A stretch of 64,000 nucleotides of DNA from the NCBI RefSeq assembly GCF_014201135.1, contig NZ_JACHDR010000001.1, positions 1,364,001 to 1,428,000 on the forward strand, given 5' to 3'. Shown here piece after piece: positions 7,937 through 17,462 of this stretch (the first letter of the stretch is position 1; each line of letters starts with the position of its first letter). The translations under genes were made by a program, and so were the position numbers. Under the pieces are notes generated by a model that worked only from the letters and a program-made list of their open reading frames with translations, did not search any database and was not told the origin of the DNA. The DNA comes from Neomicrococcus aestuarii. GTDB lineage: Bacteria; Actinomycetota; Actinomycetes; Actinomycetales; Micrococcaceae.

Positions 7937-8347
7937 CTACGTGCGCGGCTCGCGCGCAGAGCGCTTTTCCGCATCACTGAACAAGCTATACAAAACTGTC
8001 AGGGCGCCCACGAAGCTCAGTGCAACGCTGACGATGCAAAACAAACGAGCCGGGAACACATCAAAACGGGCGTCAAGAAATACCGCGCTAGAAAGAAGCG
8101 CAATCGCCAGAGACACAACAGCTACGACCCGTGGGGCGGTCTTCGTTTCATCGGATAGTCGGCCCAGCATTCCCACAAGTGGCATGATCACGGTTCCCGC
8201 GACAAGTACGCCCATCAAGACAGGCCACATGTCACTGCGGACGCCGAGCGCCGCAGATCCGTAGCTCATGTAGGTGGCCAGCTGGCCAAGGCCGCACACA
8301 GCGACTGCAACGAGCGCAGACCGAATATGAGATGCGTTGAGGTTCAT
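7937..8347 (-). CDS. Four-helix membrane protein of unknown function
   Basis: This 136-residue protein starts at the second of two adjacent ATGs (8347), because AAGGA sits only 3 nt from the first (8350) but 6 nt from this one. Four hydrophobic segments lie at about 10-30, 42-62, 72-92 and 102-122, with a short Arg-rich cytosolic tail. No family was recognised. It is divergent from purS and co-directional with the small membrane gene after it. Confidence 0.6.
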   Translation of the reverse strand: MNLNASHIRSALVAVAVCGLGQLATYMSYGSAALGVRSDMWPVLMGVLVAGTVIMPLVGMLGRLSDETKTAPRVVAVVSLAIALLSSAVFLDARFDVFPARLFCIVSVALSFVGALTVLYSLFSDAEKRSAREPRT

Positions 8348-8650
8348 CATCGTTCCTTGAGTTCTGGTTCACTCACAACCACAAGTGGATAACTACATTT
8401 TCCACACTAACTATCTTTTCCTGAGTACTCCGCTCTCCAAATGGCTAATGTTCAAACAGGCGAAGTTCTCAGCGATACCAAAGTTTCACTACCCGGCTCA
8501 GAGAGTGCCGCCAAGATCACCGCCATAAAGGAGAGGGGCACTGCCCAACCCCGTTAGAATGATGGGGCAAGCTCGCGGAGCGCCTATTGGCGTGAGACGG
8601 CAATCTCCCGCGTGCACACCCTCATCTCAAGAGCTCACAGGAGAATACGG
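8348..8650. other. Intergenic region between membrane protein and purS
   Basis: These 303 bp form a divergent promoter region. A TAGAAT box (8555-8560) lies about 90 nt before purS, but no convincing -35 accompanies it. GGGGCACTGCCCAACCCC (8536-8553) can form a small hairpin. I see no gene, riboswitch or clear operator. Confidence 0.4.
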
Positions 8651-8899
8651 ATGCCTCGCATCATTGTGGACGTCATGCCCAAGCCCGAAATTCTTGACCC
8701 TCAGGGCAAAGCGATTGTTGGCGCCCTCCCCCGGCTCGGATTCGATGCTTTCAGCTCAGTTCGTCAGGGCAAGCGCTTTGAACTGACCGTTGAAGGCGAA
8801 GTTACCGAAGCCATCTTGGCGCAGGCGAAGGAAGCAGCAGCAACGTTGCTGTCCAACCCCGTGATCGAAGACGTCGTCAACGTTGAGGTGCAGGACTAA
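8651..8899 (+). CDS. purS: Phosphoribosylformylglycinamidine synthase subunit PurS
   Basis: This 82-residue protein starts at ATG 8651, with AGGAGA 6 nt upstream; a longer frame from 8612 lacks a ribosome site and family support. It has the PurS pattern [21 protein letters not shown] and GF.....VRQGKRFEL. PurS bridges PurQ and PurL in the small-subunit-type FGAM synthase of purine synthesis. It is the first gene of purSQL, with purQ beginning 1 nt after its stop. Confidence 0.97.
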   Translation: MPRIIVDVMPKPEILDPQGKAIVGALPRLGFDAFSSVRQGKRFELTVEGEVTEAILAQAKEAAATLLSNPVIEDVVNVEVQD

Positions 8900-8900
8900 C

Positions 8901-9662
8901 GTGGCCGAGCTCCCTCTCATTGGAAATTACAGCGAACCGGAGCAAGCGCTGAGCGACGCCCGCATTGGCGTTGTCACGTTCCCCGGAACCCTCGATGACC
9001 GCGATGCCGCCCGTGCCGTAAAGCTCGCTGGCGCAACCCCGGTCTCCTTGTGGCACGGCGATGCCGACCTTCAGAACGTGGACGCCGTCATCATCCCCGG
9101 CGGATTCTCCTACGGTGACTACCTGCGTGCCGGAGCAATCGCCCGCTTCGCGCCCATGATGTCCAAGATCATCGACGCAGCGAACTCGGATGCCAAGCTC
9201 CCCGTTTTGGGCATTTGCAACGGCTTCCAGATCCTCACAGAATCCCACTTGCTGCCGGGCTCCATGATCAAGAACGATCACTTGAAATTCATTTGCCGCG
9301 AGCAGGTCTTGACCGTTGAGAACAACACCACGGCGTGGACCAACGGTTATGCGCAAGGCGAGCAGATCGCCGTTGTCCTCAAAAACCAGGACGGACAGTA
9401 CGTAGCCGACGACGCAACGTTGGATGCCCTCGAAGCTGAAGGCCGCGTCGTCGTGCGCTATGAAGGATGGAACCCCAACGGTTCCCGCCGCAACATCGCC
9501 GGAATCACCAACGAATTCGGCAACGTTGTGGGCCTCATGCCGCACCCTGAGCACGCTGTGGAAGCCGGATTCGGTCCAGACCACACGGGCACGGACGGCC
9601 TGCGCTTCTTCACGTCCGTTCTGACCAACCTCGTTAGCAAGACCGCCGGAGCCGCCAAGTGA
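8901..9662 (+). CDS. purQ: Phosphoribosylformylglycinamidine synthase, glutaminase subunit PurQ
   Basis: This 253-residue class I glutamine amidotransferase supplies ammonia from glutamine to PurL. The nucleophile Cys is in [11 protein letters not shown], and the catalytic His-Glu is in MPHPEHAVE near the C-terminus. The oxyanion strand [15 protein letters not shown] is also present. The start is GTG 8901 immediately after the purS stop, and the end overlaps purL by 4 nt, so the three are translationally coupled. The length is about 25 residues greater than typical bacterial PurQ, mostly from the N-terminus ([19 protein letters not shown]). Confidence 0.97.
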   Translation: MAELPLIGNYSEPEQALSDARIGVVTFPGTLDDRDAARAVKLAGATPVSLWHGDADLQNVDAVIIPGGFSYGDYLRAGAIARFAPMMSKIIDAANSDAKLPVLGICNGFQILTESHLLPGSMIKNDHLKFICREQVLTVENNTTAWTNGYAQGEQIAVVLKNQDGQYVADDATLDALEAEGRVVVRYEGWNPNGSRRNIAGITNEFGNVVGLMPHPEHAVEAGFGPDHTGTDGLRFFTSVLTNLVSKTAGAAK

Positions 9663-11956
9663 CCTCCTTCAATATCGATACTGTCGAAAACGCTGCCGCG
9701 ACCCCAGACGTTGACTTGCCATGGGCCGAACTAGGCCTCAAGCAGAACGAATACGACGAGATCGTGAAGCTCCTCGAGCGCCGTCCAACGGCCGCCGAGC
9801 TCGCGATGTACTCCGTCATGTGGTCCGAGCACTGCTCCTACAAGTCCTCCAAGGTGCACTTGCGCCAGTTCGGTGACAAGGTCACCGAGGACATGAAGAA
9901 GGACATGCTCGTGGGCATCGGCGAAAACGCCGGCGTGACCAACTTGGGCGACGGCTGGGCCGTGACGTTCAAGGTGGAATCCCACAACCATCCTTCCTTC
10001 GTGGAGCCTTACCAGGGCGCTGCCACGGGCATCGGCGGCATTGTCCGCGACATCATCTCGATGGGTGCACGTCCCGTTGCTGTCATGGATCCACTGCGTT
10101 TCGGCGCGATTGATCACCCAGATACCGCTCGTTTGGTACACGGCATTGTGTCCGGCATCGGCGGCTACGGTAACTCCTTGGGTCTGCCGAACATCGGCGG
10201 CGAAGTGGTCTTCGATTCCGTGTACCAGGCCAACCCCCTCGTGAATGCTCTTGCAGTTGGCGTCATGCGCCACGAGGACATCCGCTTGGCCAACGCTTCC
10301 GGCGTGGGCAACAAGGTAGTGCTCTTCGGTGCACGCACGGGCGGCGACGGCATCGGCGGCGCATCCGTGCTGGCTTCCGAGTCCTTCGACGATTCCAAGC
10401 CATCCAAGCGCCCAGCCGTTCAGGTAGGCGACCCCTTCGCAGAGAAGGTGCTCATCGAGTGCTGCCTCGAACTCTTCAAGAACTCCCTCGTTGAAGGTAT
10501 TCAGGACCTCGGCGCTGCAGGTATTTCTTGCGCTACCTCGGAGCTGGCCTCCAACGGTGACGGCGGCATGGACATCGAGCTGACCTCGGTGCTTTTGCGC
10601 GATCCAACCCTGACGCCAGGCGAAATCCTGATGTCCGAGTCTCAGGAACGCATGATGGCCGTGGTCTCCCCTGAGAACATCGAAGCCTTCGAAGCCGTCA
10701 TGGACAAGTGGGCTGTTGAGTACTCCTGGTTGGGCGAAGTCACGGACACTGGCCGCTTGATCATCACATGGGACGGCCAGAAGATTGTGGACGTTGACCC
10801 ACGCACCGTGGCTCACGACGGCCCTGTCTACGAGCGCCCGTACCACCGCCCCGAGTGGCTGGACAAGGTTCAAGCTGACACGTTCCGTTCCTCCGAGGCC
10901 GGCGCCAACTTGCCGTCCACGGGCGACGAACTCCGTGCCGCAACCCTTGAACTCATGGCCTCCCCCAATATGTGCTCCAAGGCTTGGGTCACTAACCAGT
11001 ACGACCGCTTCGTGGGTGGCAACACCGCTCTCGCGACGCCGGATGATGCCGGCGTGATCCGCGTAGACGAAGAGACCGGCCTGGGCGTTGCGCTCTCCAC
11101 CGACTGCAACGGCCGCTACGCCTACCTGGACCCGTACACGGGCGCACAGTTGGCCCTCGCCGAGTGCTACCGCAACGTGGCCACCACGGGCGCCATCCCG
11201 ATGGCAGTCACCGACTGCTTGAACTTCGGTTCCCCCGAAGATCCAGAGGTCATGTGGCAGTTCGCCGAGTCCGTTCGCGGTCTCTCCGACGCCTGCTTGG
11301 AACTCTCCGTTCCCGTCACCGGCGGCAACGTCTCGCTCTACAACCAGACCGGCACCACGCCGATCCACCCCACCCCTGTGGTGGGCGTGCTCGGCAAGTT
11401 CGACGACGTCGCTCGCCGCACCCCGTCCGGTTGGCGCGAAAACGCTGACGGCCAGGCCATCTACTTGCTCGGCGTCACGCGCGACGAGCTCGATGGTTCC
11501 GAGTTCGCGAACATCCGCGGTCACTTGGGCGGCTTGCCACCAAAGGTTGACCTTGCTGCCGAGAAGCTCTTGGGCGAACTGCTCATCAACGCTTCGCGCG
11601 ACGGCATGATCGACTCCGCGCACGACTTGTCTGAAGGCGGCCTCATCGCAGCACTGTCCGACATGGTCTTGCGTTACGGCGTTGGCGCCCGCGTAGCAGT
11701 GGACGACTTGTGCGACCGCGACGGCGTGGACGTCTTCACAGCGCTCTTCTCCGAGTCCCAGGCTCGCGCGATCGTGGCCGTGCCACGCTCCGAGGAAGTC
11801 CGCTTCAACGACATGACCGGCGCGCGCGGCTTCCCCGTGCTCCGCTTGGGCATCGTCGACTCCGAGTCCGGCGCCCTCGACGTTCAGGGCCAGTTCTCGT
11901 TGCCGATCGCAGAATTGCGCGAAGCTCACGAAGGCACCATGCGCAAGTACTTCTAA
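9659..11956 (+). CDS. purL: Phosphoribosylformylglycinamidine synthase subunit PurL
   Basis: This 765-residue protein starts at GTG 9659, overlapping purQ (GTGA). It is the ATP-dependent subunit that converts FGAR to FGAM. Visible hallmarks are [13 protein letters not shown], the ATP-site stretch [25 protein letters not shown] (given here only in part: ESHNHPS), [13 protein letters not shown], and the second-half [11 protein letters not shown]. Length matches the short (non-fused) PurL type that needs PurS and PurQ. It ends 70 bp before a hairpin terminator. A 754-codon antisense frame across it is a codon-usage artefact. Confidence 0.98.
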   Translation: MTSFNIDTVENAAATPDVDLPWAELGLKQNEYDEIVKLLERRPTAAELAMYSVMWSEHCSYKSSKVHLRQFGDKVTEDMKKDMLVGIGENAGVTNLGDGWAVTFKVESHNHPSFVEPYQGAATGIGGIVRDIISMGARPVAVMDPLRFGAIDHPDTARLVHGIVSGIGGYGNSLGLPNIGGEVVFDSVYQANPLVNALAVGVMRHEDIRLANASGVGNKVVLFGARTGGDGIGGASVLASESFDDSKPSKRPAVQVGDPFAEKVLIECCLELFKNSLVEGIQDLGAAGISCATSELASNGDGGMDIELTSVLLRDPTLTPGEILMSESQERMMAVVSPENIEAFEAVMDKWAVEYSWLGEVTDTGRLIITWDGQKIVDVDPRTVAHDGPVYERPYHRPEWLDKVQADTFRSSEAGANLPSTGDELRAATLELMASPNMCSKAWVTNQYDRFVGGNTALATPDDAGVIRVDEETGLGVALSTDCNGRYAYLDPYTGAQLALAECYRNVATTGAIPMAVTDCLNFGSPEDPEVMWQFAESVRGLSDACLELSVPVTGGNVSLYNQTGTTPIHPTPVVGVLGKFDDVARRTPSGWRENADGQAIYLLGVTRDELDGSEFANIRGHLGGLPPKVDLAAEKLLGELLINASRDGMIDSAHDLSEGGLIAALSDMVLRYGVGARVAVDDLCDRDGVDVFTALFSESQARAIVAVPRSEEVRFNDMTGARGFPVLRLGIVDSESGALDVQGQFSLPIAELREAHEGTMRKYF

Positions 11957-12025
11957 CCCTTCCACCACGACGACGCAGCTCGGCACCCAGCGCAAGCTAG
12001 CGTCGTCGTACTGGTAAGGAAAAAG

Positions 12026-12064
12026 AAAACCGCGGGACCCGATCTACGGGCCCCGCGGTTTTCT
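12026..12064 (+). terminator. Intrinsic terminator of purSQL
   Basis: AAAACCGCGGG(a)CC...GG(g)CCCCGCGGTTTT hairpin followed by CTTAA. The A-tract before the stem lets it also serve the converging small gene on the minus strand. Confidence 0.85.
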
Positions 12065-12095
12065 TAACTAGCCGGTTTTACAACCGACCTGGATT

Positions 12096-12242
12096 CTAGT
12101 GACGCTGGCGAGCAGCCTTGCTGGTCTCAATCAGCGGGGTGCTGCCAACACCGTTTGCCTTGGCACGCTTTTCTGCGCGCTTTTCCTTGATGGTCTTACC
12201 GACCTTCTTGGTCTGATGCCTACCGGGATCTTTCATGGGCAT
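12096..12242 (-). CDS. Small basic protein (48 residues), unknown function
   Basis: The frame starts at ATG 12242, preceded by AGGAGG at a 7-nt distance, and ends with TAG at 12096. The product begins MPMKDPGRHQTKKVGKTIKEK and is very Lys/Arg-rich (about one third), ending KAARQRH. It has no membrane segment. Similar short Lys-rich proteins are common in Actinobacteria, but I cannot name one. The strong ribosome site and clean ends argue that it is real. It converges on purL across the shared terminator. Confidence 0.7.
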   Translation of the reverse strand: MPMKDPGRHQTKKVGKTIKEKRAEKRAKANGVGSTPLIETSKAARQRH

Positions 12243-12444
12243 TACGACGCCTCCTGTTATTCACGGGCTGTACTTCTCGAGCGCATTTGCACGTGCTCGA
12301 TTTCACGGGGTCCCGCAGGATCTGGGGGTAGATGCCCCGTTTCCGGAGTCTACGCCTGAATGTGTTCCTTGGATAGAGGTGAGTTTTCCGCACACCTCTC
12401 AGCGGTCCTTTTGCGGTCTCTTTGCGGTCCGTTGAGGGCGGTGC

Positions 12445-13647
12445 TTAGCGGGCGTCGAAGCCGAAGATTTGGAAGTCAGCGGAGAGCCGCTTGCTCAGAC
12501 CCTTCAGCGTGACCCGCGAGATCTCGTGTCCGTCTGACATGGCGTATTCGATGATTTCAATCTCCGAACCGTCCGCGTTGTCAACGAGTTGAGTGACCTT
12601 ATCTTGGGAGATGATGGTCTGCGAGTAGGCGGAATTCGTTGTCTTTCCCTGCACGGTGAAGAGCCTGGTGGTTTTTCCCGTGGTGAGATCGGTTTGCATG
12701 ATGCCGTCCTCGGCGCCGAACCACGTGAGCTTATTGCCGATTACTGAGGTGCTGCTAACCTGGGGCAAGCCTGTGCCATCCTCACGGATGATGGGTTTCT
12801 CGCTCTTCACTGCAGCGATTGAAAGCTCGCGGTATTTTCCCGTGGTGGTGTCCCACATGGAGACGACCGGCTTCGGTGTTTTCCCGGGTTCCGCCGCGTT
12901 CGAGATGTAGTAGATCACGCCGTCCACGCACGGGGCGTTCGGAACTACTGCGCCTTCGTTGGCCTTGAGCGAGGTGCCGATAACCTTCTCGGCGCCGTCG
13001 CTTGTTCCCGAGAGCTGAGCGAGCATCATGGGCTCACGCTCCGGAACGTCGGTCACCGAGTAGTGTCCCGTGGCTCGGCTAAGACCGTACACAGTGTCTC
13101 CGCATTGGGCCGCAATGAAGTAGTTGCCTTCCACCGTGTGCGTTTCAGCCTTATCCCCCTCGGTCACCACCACGTGGCTCGAGTACCCATCCTCCAGGAA
13201 CCCGTTGTTATAGACCGCAACGCGCGTACCATCCACGTCCTCAAACAGGGCCACTTGACTGTCCGCCTTAGTACTAGGAAGTTTGTCCGTGTGATCCGCG
13301 GTCACGGTGAAGTCGGTGGAGGCGTCGGAGAACACCACTTCTTCATCGTGGAACGCTACTCTTCCCAGTTCCATCCCCGCGGTCAGAACGCGCGACGTTT
13401 CACCTTCGGGAGTCACCAAAATGACTTCCGCTTGCCCCACTTTTGAACCTTCGATCAGTCGTGAGGGAGGTGAAATATAGATGGCATAGCGCGCTTCGGC
13501 GACAGCCTGATCCGCACCATCGGATGAAACGAGGGCGGGCAGATCAGCCGAATCCGATTGGCAGCCCGCAAGTAGCGCCGCGACTCCCAAGAGCGCGACG
13601 CTACTTACCGCTTTGATACCTGCGGACATCCTGCTGCGAGCGGTCAT
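12445..13647 (-). CDS. Lipoprotein with beta-propeller-like repeats, unknown function
   Basis: This 400-residue protein starts at ATG 13647, with TAGGA 9 nt upstream (alternative ATG 13629). The signal ends at lipobox LLAGC (Cys29), so it is membrane-anchored on the outside. The mature part is beta-rich, with recurrent short blocks such as KVTQLVDNADG and TTGKTTRLF, TTTGKYRELS, which resemble blades of a propeller. Two cysteines (AAQCGD, APCVDG) may form a disulfide. It begins 9 nt after the stop of the cysteine-peptidase-like gene, so the pair forms an operon. Confidence 0.72.
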   Translation of the reverse strand: MTARSRMSAGIKAVSSVALLGVAALLAGCQSDSADLPALVSSDGADQAVAEARYAIYISPPSRLIEGSKVGQAEVILVTPEGETSRVLTAGMELGRVAFHDEEVVFSDASTDFTVTADHTDKLPSTKADSQVALFEDVDGTRVAVYNNGFLEDGYSSHVVVTEGDKAETHTVEGNYFIAAQCGDTVYGLSRATGHYSVTDVPEREPMMLAQLSGTSDGAEKVIGTSLKANEGAVVPNAPCVDGVIYYISNAAEPGKTPKPVVSMWDTTTGKYRELSIAAVKSEKPIIREDGTGLPQVSSTSVIGNKLTWFGAEDGIMQTDLTTGKTTRLFTVQGKTTNSAYSQTIISQDKVTQLVDNADGSEIEIIEYAMSDGHEISRVTLKGLSKRLSADFQIFGFDAR

Positions 13648-13656
13648 GAATGCGTC

Positions 13657-14412
13657 CTACAGGGTCTGGTACGTGACGGTTCGCGAGTGATCTCTGATGT
13701 TGTACGGGTAGACGCCCGTTCCACCATTGCCGTCCAGATCAAGCCCGGTAGTTCGCAAGTAGGCCGCCCACACCAGCTGCGAGCAGTTCATCTTGGTTCC
13801 ATAAGCATTCCGATTGAACGCGAAGTTGAAGTTATATTCCTTCCCACGCAAGCTCCCGTAAGCGAGGTTAGCTGCGGACTCACGCTGCGTCGTCGTAGCG
13901 GAAATGTATTGCTTAATGGAACCGGAACCCACGCGGTATGTGGACGTGGCCACAGCGCGACTCAACTTATCCCCGCCAGGCGCCTCAACCACCACCGACG
14001 TGGTGTAGTAGATGCCTGTGTGGCCGTGCTCCACGAACAACGTGGACGCGGGAGAAATGAAAATGTCGCCTCGTCGGGCGGCGCTTCCCAGCACTACCGT
14101 GCTACCGCTCCCCGAAGAACTATTGAGGGACAGTCCCGCATCCTTTGAAGCGGAAAGCTTGGCGGAGTTCGCCGACAACTGCGATGACCGTGCCTCCGCA
14201 AGGACTTCGTTGGTAGCTTGAGAGACCGAGATGTTTTTGGACTTCGCATACTGCGCGAGGTCACGCGATAGTTCGGTAGTGGTTGTTCCTGGGTTCAATG
14301 CGGCGAGCTCTTCGATCGCGGAAGGTGCCGCATTAGCAGCGGCCGGGACAGTTCCGGCAAGCATTGCAGCGACGCACAAAGCCGCCCCTGCGGTTGCAAC
14401 CCTTCTTTTCAT
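13657..14412 (-). CDS. Secreted YiiX/NlpC-P60-superfamily cysteine peptidase-like protein
   Basis: This 251-residue protein starts at ATG 14412, with GAAGG 6 nt upstream; a longer frame to 14487 adds no plausible signal. A signal peptide (MKRRVATAGAALCVAAMLAG, cleavage near ANA-A) precedes a spacer, then a papain-like core: RRGDIFISPAS, the probable His in VEHGHTGIYY (about residue 129) and the Cys in MNCSQLVWAAY (about 214). The His-before-Cys order is that of the circularly permuted YiiX/YebB-type fold. Likely substrates are amide bonds in the cell envelope, but this is not demonstrated. It is first in an operon with the lipoprotein. A dispersed 14-mer lies at 13884-13897. Confidence 0.78.
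   Translation of the reverse strand: MKRRVATAGAALCVAAMLAGTVPAAANAAPSAIEELAALNPGTTTTELSRDLAQYAKSKNISVSQATNEVLAEARSSQLSANSAKLSASKDAGLSLNSSSGSGSTVVLGSAARRGDIFISPASTLFVEHGHTGIYYTTSVVVEAPGGDKLSRAVATSTYRVGSGSIKQYISATTTQRESAANLAYGSLRGKEYNFNFAFNRNAYGTKMNCSQLVWAAYLRTTGLDLDGNGGTGVYPYNIRDHSRTVTYQTL
13884..13897 (-). repeat. Dispersed 14-mer TACGACGNCGCAGC (N=A)
   Basis: Exact copy in the YiiX-like gene, read there as Thr-Thr-Gln in a different frame from the copy at 6364. Confidence 0.6.
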
Positions 14413-14751
14413 GACGATGCCTTCGTGAGAGATTGCGGGGTTGCGACGCGCCACCCCGTTGTCCGCGGAATCTTCGGACGGGATCAATCTATGCGCTTGA
14501 GTAATTGATGAAAATCACTCGTTTGGCCAAAAAACACCCCTAGAATTTGGACGTTTAAGATTCAACCCTGAGAAGCCCCCAGAATCATCCCTGAGATCGC
14601 CGGAATCATACCTGCGCATGATTAGGCGGTGCTGTGGCGTCCCTTAGTGTTATGGCAAGCGATCAGTAGCGAACGGACTGATCGCCCACAATTTTCTACG
14701 TTCTCCCTGCAACGCTTCGCCCGCGCCTGCAGCAGTTTCAGAGGATCTCTA

Positions 14752-17358
14752 TTGGCACGGACCACAGTGACGACGCCCACCCGAACTTTCGAGCGCCCTG
14801 ATGACGACCATCTGGTCCGCTTTGGCTTGAACGCGGACGCTGTCGCTGAGAGGACCGCCGCCGGGTGCACCAACCAGCAGCCCAACACCACCTCGCGAAC
14901 CATCTGGCAGATTGCCCGCGCACACCTGTTCACCATCTTCAACCTGGTGCTCGGTTCCTGCGCGGCCGTGGTCATTGCGCTAGGACGCTGGCTGGATCTG
15001 CTGTTTGTGGTGTCCGCATTGGCGAACGTGGTGATCGGTTTTGTTCAGGAGTACTCCGCAAAGAAGGAACTGGACAAGATTTCGCTCTTGCGCCGAGATC
15101 CCGCCGTGGTCTTGCGGGACGGCGAGCGGGTGGAGATTCCGCTTGAGCAGATTGTGGTGGACGACGTCGTAGTGTTGCGTCGCGGCGACCAGGTGACAGC
15201 TGATGGGGTGGTGCTGCACTCAGACGGACTAGATGCCGACGAATCTTTGATGACCGGTGAATCCGATCCCGTCGTGAAAACTCCCGGGGACCGCGTGCTA
15301 TCCGGCTCCTCCATCACCTCCGGCAACGGCCTGTACCGAGTCACCGAAGCCGGCGCCGACTCCCACGCTTCACGCATCACCAACGAAGCCCGATTGTTTT
15401 CCCAGATCAATTCCGAGCTCCGCGCTGGCCTCAACAAAGTGGTCAAGTGGATCAGTATTGGCATCGCACCCATCATGGCGATTGTCCTCAACGGTCAGAT
15501 GGTGGCACGAGGCGGCTGGGATGCCGCGCTCTCCTCCGGAGCTTGGCGCGATGCTCTGATCTCTTCCGTGGCATCCATCGCCGCTATGATCCCGCAGGGC
15601 CTTGCACTCATGACCACTATTTCCTTCGCGCTCGCGGCCTTGAAGCTCGCCCGTGAAGGCGTTCTCATGCAAGAAATGGCCGCCGTTGAAGTCTTGGCGC
15701 GCGTGGATGTGGTGTGCTTCGACAAGACCGGAACGCTCACCGAGGGCGGCGTTCACTTTGGGTCCATTGAGCACGCTCGGCAGTATCTCAACGGCACTCT
15801 TGAGCCTGACAGCGCTCTTCCATCAAGCGGCACTGACCGCGACGACGCCCACGTCTCTTCCGGCACCCCCGTCCCTTTCAGTGCCCCTGCCTCCTCCAGT
15901 GCCCCCGCCTCTGCAGGCGACTCTCTCGCAACCGGGGACGACGACGAACTTAGCCCCGGCGCCGCGCTCGCGCTCGGCTGGTTTGGACACGACCCCGACG
16001 CAAACCCCACAGCTGCCGCCCTTCGCCCCACCTACCCGCACGAGCCCGGGCACTTGCCGCGCGGCGTCGTACCGTTTTCTTCTGCACGACGCTGGAGCGC
16101 AGTGGAATTCGAAACCGGACGCGCACAGGGCGCCTGGTTCCTGGGCGCGCCGGAAGCGTTGCTGCCGTTCGTGCCCGGCTCCGAAGATTTGGTGTCCCGA
16201 TGTTCAGAGCTCGCGGCAGCCGGCAACAGGACGCTCGTTTTGTGTTCCGCGCCCGCGTTGGTTCGCGATGCTGCGAACGGTTCGCCGCAGGCAGCGCTTC
16301 CCGAGACCATCTCGGCGGTGGGAATCCTGCTCTTCCATGAGAAGGTCCGCGAGGATGCGGCCTCGACCATCGCGTACTTCCGCGAGCAAGATGTAGACCT
16401 CAAAATCATCTCCGGCGACAACCCGCACACTGTGGCTGCGGCTGCTTTGAAAGCCGGGCTCGAATTTGATGGCACGGCGCTCGACGCGAGCAAGCTTCCA
16501 CTTGATGGGCCTGAGCTTGAAGAGGCCGTCAACACGCACTCGGTCTTTGGACGCGTGGGGCCAGAGCAAAAGCAGGCCATGGTCAAGGCGTTGCAAGCGC
16601 GCGGCCACGTTGTGGCGATGACCGGCGACGGCATCAATGACGCGTTGGCGCTCAAGTCCGCTGACCTGGGCATTGCCATGGGGAACGCGGCGCCAGCCAC
16701 GAAAGCGGTCTCGCGTTTGGTGCTTCTGGACGGGCAATTCTCTCGACTCCCCTCCGTGGTGGCCGAGGGACGCAAGGTCATCGCGAACATTGAGCGCTTG
16801 GGCTACATGTTCTTGACCAAGACCAGCTACGCGATCATGTTCGGCATCGCTTTCGGCATGCTGTTCTGGTCCTTCCCGTTCATCCCTCGTCAGTCCTCCA
16901 CCGTGGACTTCATTGTGCTCGGCGGGCCGGCGTTCGTGCTGGCGCTGATGCCCAACAAGCGCCGCTATATCCCAGGCTTCTTGAAACGCTCCTTGCGGGC
17001 GGCCATACCGAACGCCTTTGTCATCACCGTGGCCATTGTGGCCACCAGCTTCGTGATGCGAGAGATCTACCACGCAAGCCCGTCCCAGATTCAGACCGCG
17101 TCCTTCATAGTGCTTGGCCTCATGGGACTGTGGGTGCTGAACTGCGCGTCGAGGCCTTTGAACGTGATTCGATTCTGGTTGCTGGTAGCCATGTACGCGT
17201 TGCTTGTTGCCGTTCTGGTCATCCCGATCTCTCAGATGTACCACCTGTTCACGTTGCCAACGCCGGATCAGCTCCTTTCCGCGCTCATGATTGGCGTGGC
17301 TGGATGCGTGGTGCTTGAGATCCTCTACCGGGTGTTGCCGAAACCGCTTTTGGACTAG
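14752..17358 (+). CDS. Cation-translocating P-type ATPase (CtpE-like)
   Basis: This 868-residue protein probably starts at TTG 14752, with AGAGGA 7 nt upstream; the ATG at 14629 adds 41 residues without similarity to the family. P-type motifs are all present: LMTGESDPV (actuator loop), CFDKTGTLTEGG (phosphorylated Asp), GDNPHTV, and MTGDGINDALALKSADLGIAMG (hinge). The transmembrane M4 region has IPQGLALM, and a six-helix C-terminal bundle is evident. Overall order resembles the actinobacterial CtpE branch, linked to Ca2+ uptake in mycobacteria; ion specificity here is inferred. A low-complexity Ser/Ala/Pro/Asp insertion (about residues 375-420) sits just after the phosphorylation site. It is a single gene with no metal-responsive regulator nearby. 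Confidence 0.93.
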   Translation: MARTTVTTPTRTFERPDDDHLVRFGLNADAVAERTAAGCTNQQPNTTSRTIWQIARAHLFTIFNLVLGSCAAVVIALGRWLDLLFVVSALANVVIGFVQEYSAKKELDKISLLRRDPAVVLRDGERVEIPLEQIVVDDVVVLRRGDQVTADGVVLHSDGLDADESLMTGESDPVVKTPGDRVLSGSSITSGNGLYRVTEAGADSHASRITNEARLFSQINSELRAGLNKVVKWISIGIAPIMAIVLNGQMVARGGWDAALSSGAWRDALISSVASIAAMIPQGLALMTTISFALAALKLAREGVLMQEMAAVEVLARVDVVCFDKTGTLTEGGVHFGSIEHARQYLNGTLEPDSALPSSGTDRDDAHVSSGTPVPFSAPASSSAPASAGDSLATGDDDELSPGAALALGWFGHDPDANPTAAALRPTYPHEPGHLPRGVVPFSSARRWSAVEFETGRAQGAWFLGAPEALLPFVPGSEDLVSRCSELAAAGNRTLVLCSAPALVRDAANGSPQAALPETISAVGILLFHEKVREDAASTIAYFREQDVDLKIISGDNPHTVAAAALKAGLEFDGTALDASKLPLDGPELEEAVNTHSVFGRVGPEQKQAMVKALQARGHVVAMTGDGINDALALKSADLGIAMGNAAPATKAVSRLVLLDGQFSRLPSVVAEGRKVIANIERLGYMFLTKTSYAIMFGIAFGMLFWSFPFIPRQSSTVDFIVLGGPAFVLALMPNKRRYIPGFLKRSLRAAIPNAFVITVAIVATSFVMREIYHASPSQIQTASFIVLGLMGLWVLNCASRPLNVIRFWLLVAMYALLVAVLVIPISQMYHLFTLPTPDQLLSALMIGVAGCVVLEILYRVLPKPLLD

Positions 17359-17403
17359 TTTTCTGGGGCCCCGGGGCTCGCCCCACGTCCTCTAACTATC
17401 GAG

Positions 17404-17452
17404 TTGCCAAGTTAACGCGGTCTGAGGCGCTCGCACGGCGTTAACTTGGCAA
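17404..17452. repeat. Palindrome copy 1 flanking a nuclease-like gene
   Basis: Perfect 15-bp arms TTGCCAAGTTAACGC and GCGTTAACTTGGCAA are separated by a 19-bp loop. The same arms with an equal loop length recur at 19856-19908, on the other side of the interrupted gene. There is no T-tract, so it is not an obvious terminator. Confidence 0.8.
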
Positions 17453-17462
17453 GTCGACGGGT

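Noticed and set aside
9731-11995. 754-codon minus-strand frame over purL
   Set aside because: It is a mirror frame of the highly biased purL codons; PurL motifs occur on the plus strand.
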